Assembly: GCF_025685565.1 (NCBI RefSeq)
Contig: NZ_JAGSYE010000007.1
Span: 12,358-76,357, forward strand
Length of the DNA: 64,000 nt
Direction: 5' to 3'
Origin: Granulicella aggregans
GTDB lineage: Bacteria > Acidobacteriota > Terriglobia > Terriglobales > Acidobacteriaceae
How positions within the stretch are numbered: position 1 is the stretch's first letter; the number at the start of each line of letters is the position of its first letter. The translations under genes were made by a program, and so were the position numbers. The notes under the pieces are model-generated. The model made no database searches and was not told the origin of the DNA. It was given only the letters and a program-made list of their open reading frames with translations. Of this stretch, positions 63,879-64,000 are shown one piece after another.

Positions 63879-64000
63879 GTGACAAACCCAACAGCCGTCG
63901 CTACTCTCGGACTCACCATGAGCAAGAGCGAGCAGAAGAGTAGCAGCAGCAGCAACCCGGGCGAACAAGCAGCCTCAGCAGCCTCAGCAGCAGCGGGCGA
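63879..64000 (+). CDS. Start of a low-complexity Ser/Ala-rich ORF, cut by window edge
   Basis: Opens at GTG 63879 (AGAGG about 14 nt upstream; an in-frame ATG at 63918 is the alternative) and reads SKSEQKSSSSSNPGEQAASA before the edge. Short CAG/AGC-type repeats make up the end of the window. It may be a real protein with a flexible N-terminus or chance reading of repetitive DNA. Confidence 0.35.
   Translation, partial: MTNPTAVATLGLTMSKSEQKSSSSSNPGEQAASAASAAAG

Noticed and set aside
63918..64000. CRISPR-like repeats at the window end
   Set aside because: The AGC/CAG/TCA repeats are 3-9 bp low-complexity DNA without uniform repeats and unique spacers.
1..64000. tRNA or rRNA genes
   Set aside because: No T-loop-like GGTTCRA motif with a matching acceptor stem and no conserved rRNA segment was found by reading; weak candidates lacked pairing.

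Overview
The window looks like a chromosomal accessory region of an Acidobacteriota bacterium, most likely of the Terriglobia/Acidobacteriaceae (Granulicella, Edaphobacter or Terriglobus type). I infer this from the protein styles: a winged-helix/Ser-Thr-kinase/TPR fusion, secreted proteins of unknown function with family-typical N-termini, YVTN propellers and a large exopolysaccharide locus. No rRNA, tRNA or CRISPR array was seen, so the assignment rests on protein character only.

Layout. 1-2.4 kb: an IS3 element running off the left edge and an IS110 element with an in-frame stop. 2.7-5.5 kb: a secreted HEAT-repeat protein and a zinc-ribbon protein. 5.6-10.5 kb: a plus-strand module made of a YhcG/DUF1016 nuclease, three different intact tyrosine recombinases, a small unknown protein and a 24-codon hydrophobic micro-ORF closed by a hairpin terminator. 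The module carries several striking palindromes, one with the geometry of a tyrosine-recombinase core site. 10.6-27.2 kb: a GT2-TPR protein, a beta-propeller, a TPR/FkbM/glycosyltransferase fusion, a HerA-like ATPase, a sensor-kinase-like regulator and secreted or lipoproteins, interspersed with relics of a tyrosine recombinase, Tn3 transposase and a TniB-like ATPase.

27.3-34.6 kb is a graveyard of mobile DNA. It holds a Tn3-type miniature element, a decayed DUF1016 gene, IS110, IS481, IS3 and TniA-like relics, an acyltransferase gene, and an IS66 element nested in an IS3 element. 34.6-61.3 kb is an exopolysaccharide/capsule locus broken into blocks by further IS relics. It encodes a sulfatase-like membrane enzyme with a methyltransferase, a Wzi-like protein, a GT39-like membrane glycosyltransferase, GT2 and GT4 glycosyltransferases, two hexapeptide acyltransferases, a nucleotide-sugar epimerase, Wzx flippase, Wzy-like polymerase, Wzz-like chain-length protein, Wza-like exporter and the initiating sugar-phosphate transferase. 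Together these form a nearly complete Wzx/Wzy-dependent pathway: initiation (60.5 kb), chain extension (45-54 kb), flipping (48.4 kb), polymerisation (54 kb), length control and export (55-60 kb). The last 2.5 kb holds a deleted IS5 derivative, two overlapping genes of unknown function and the start of a low-complexity ORF.

The most interesting items are the DUF1016/three-recombinase module with its candidate recombination site, the 25-bp centre-C palindromes found at both DUF1016 loci, the micro-ORF/terminator at the end of the module, and the Tn3-derived miniature element.
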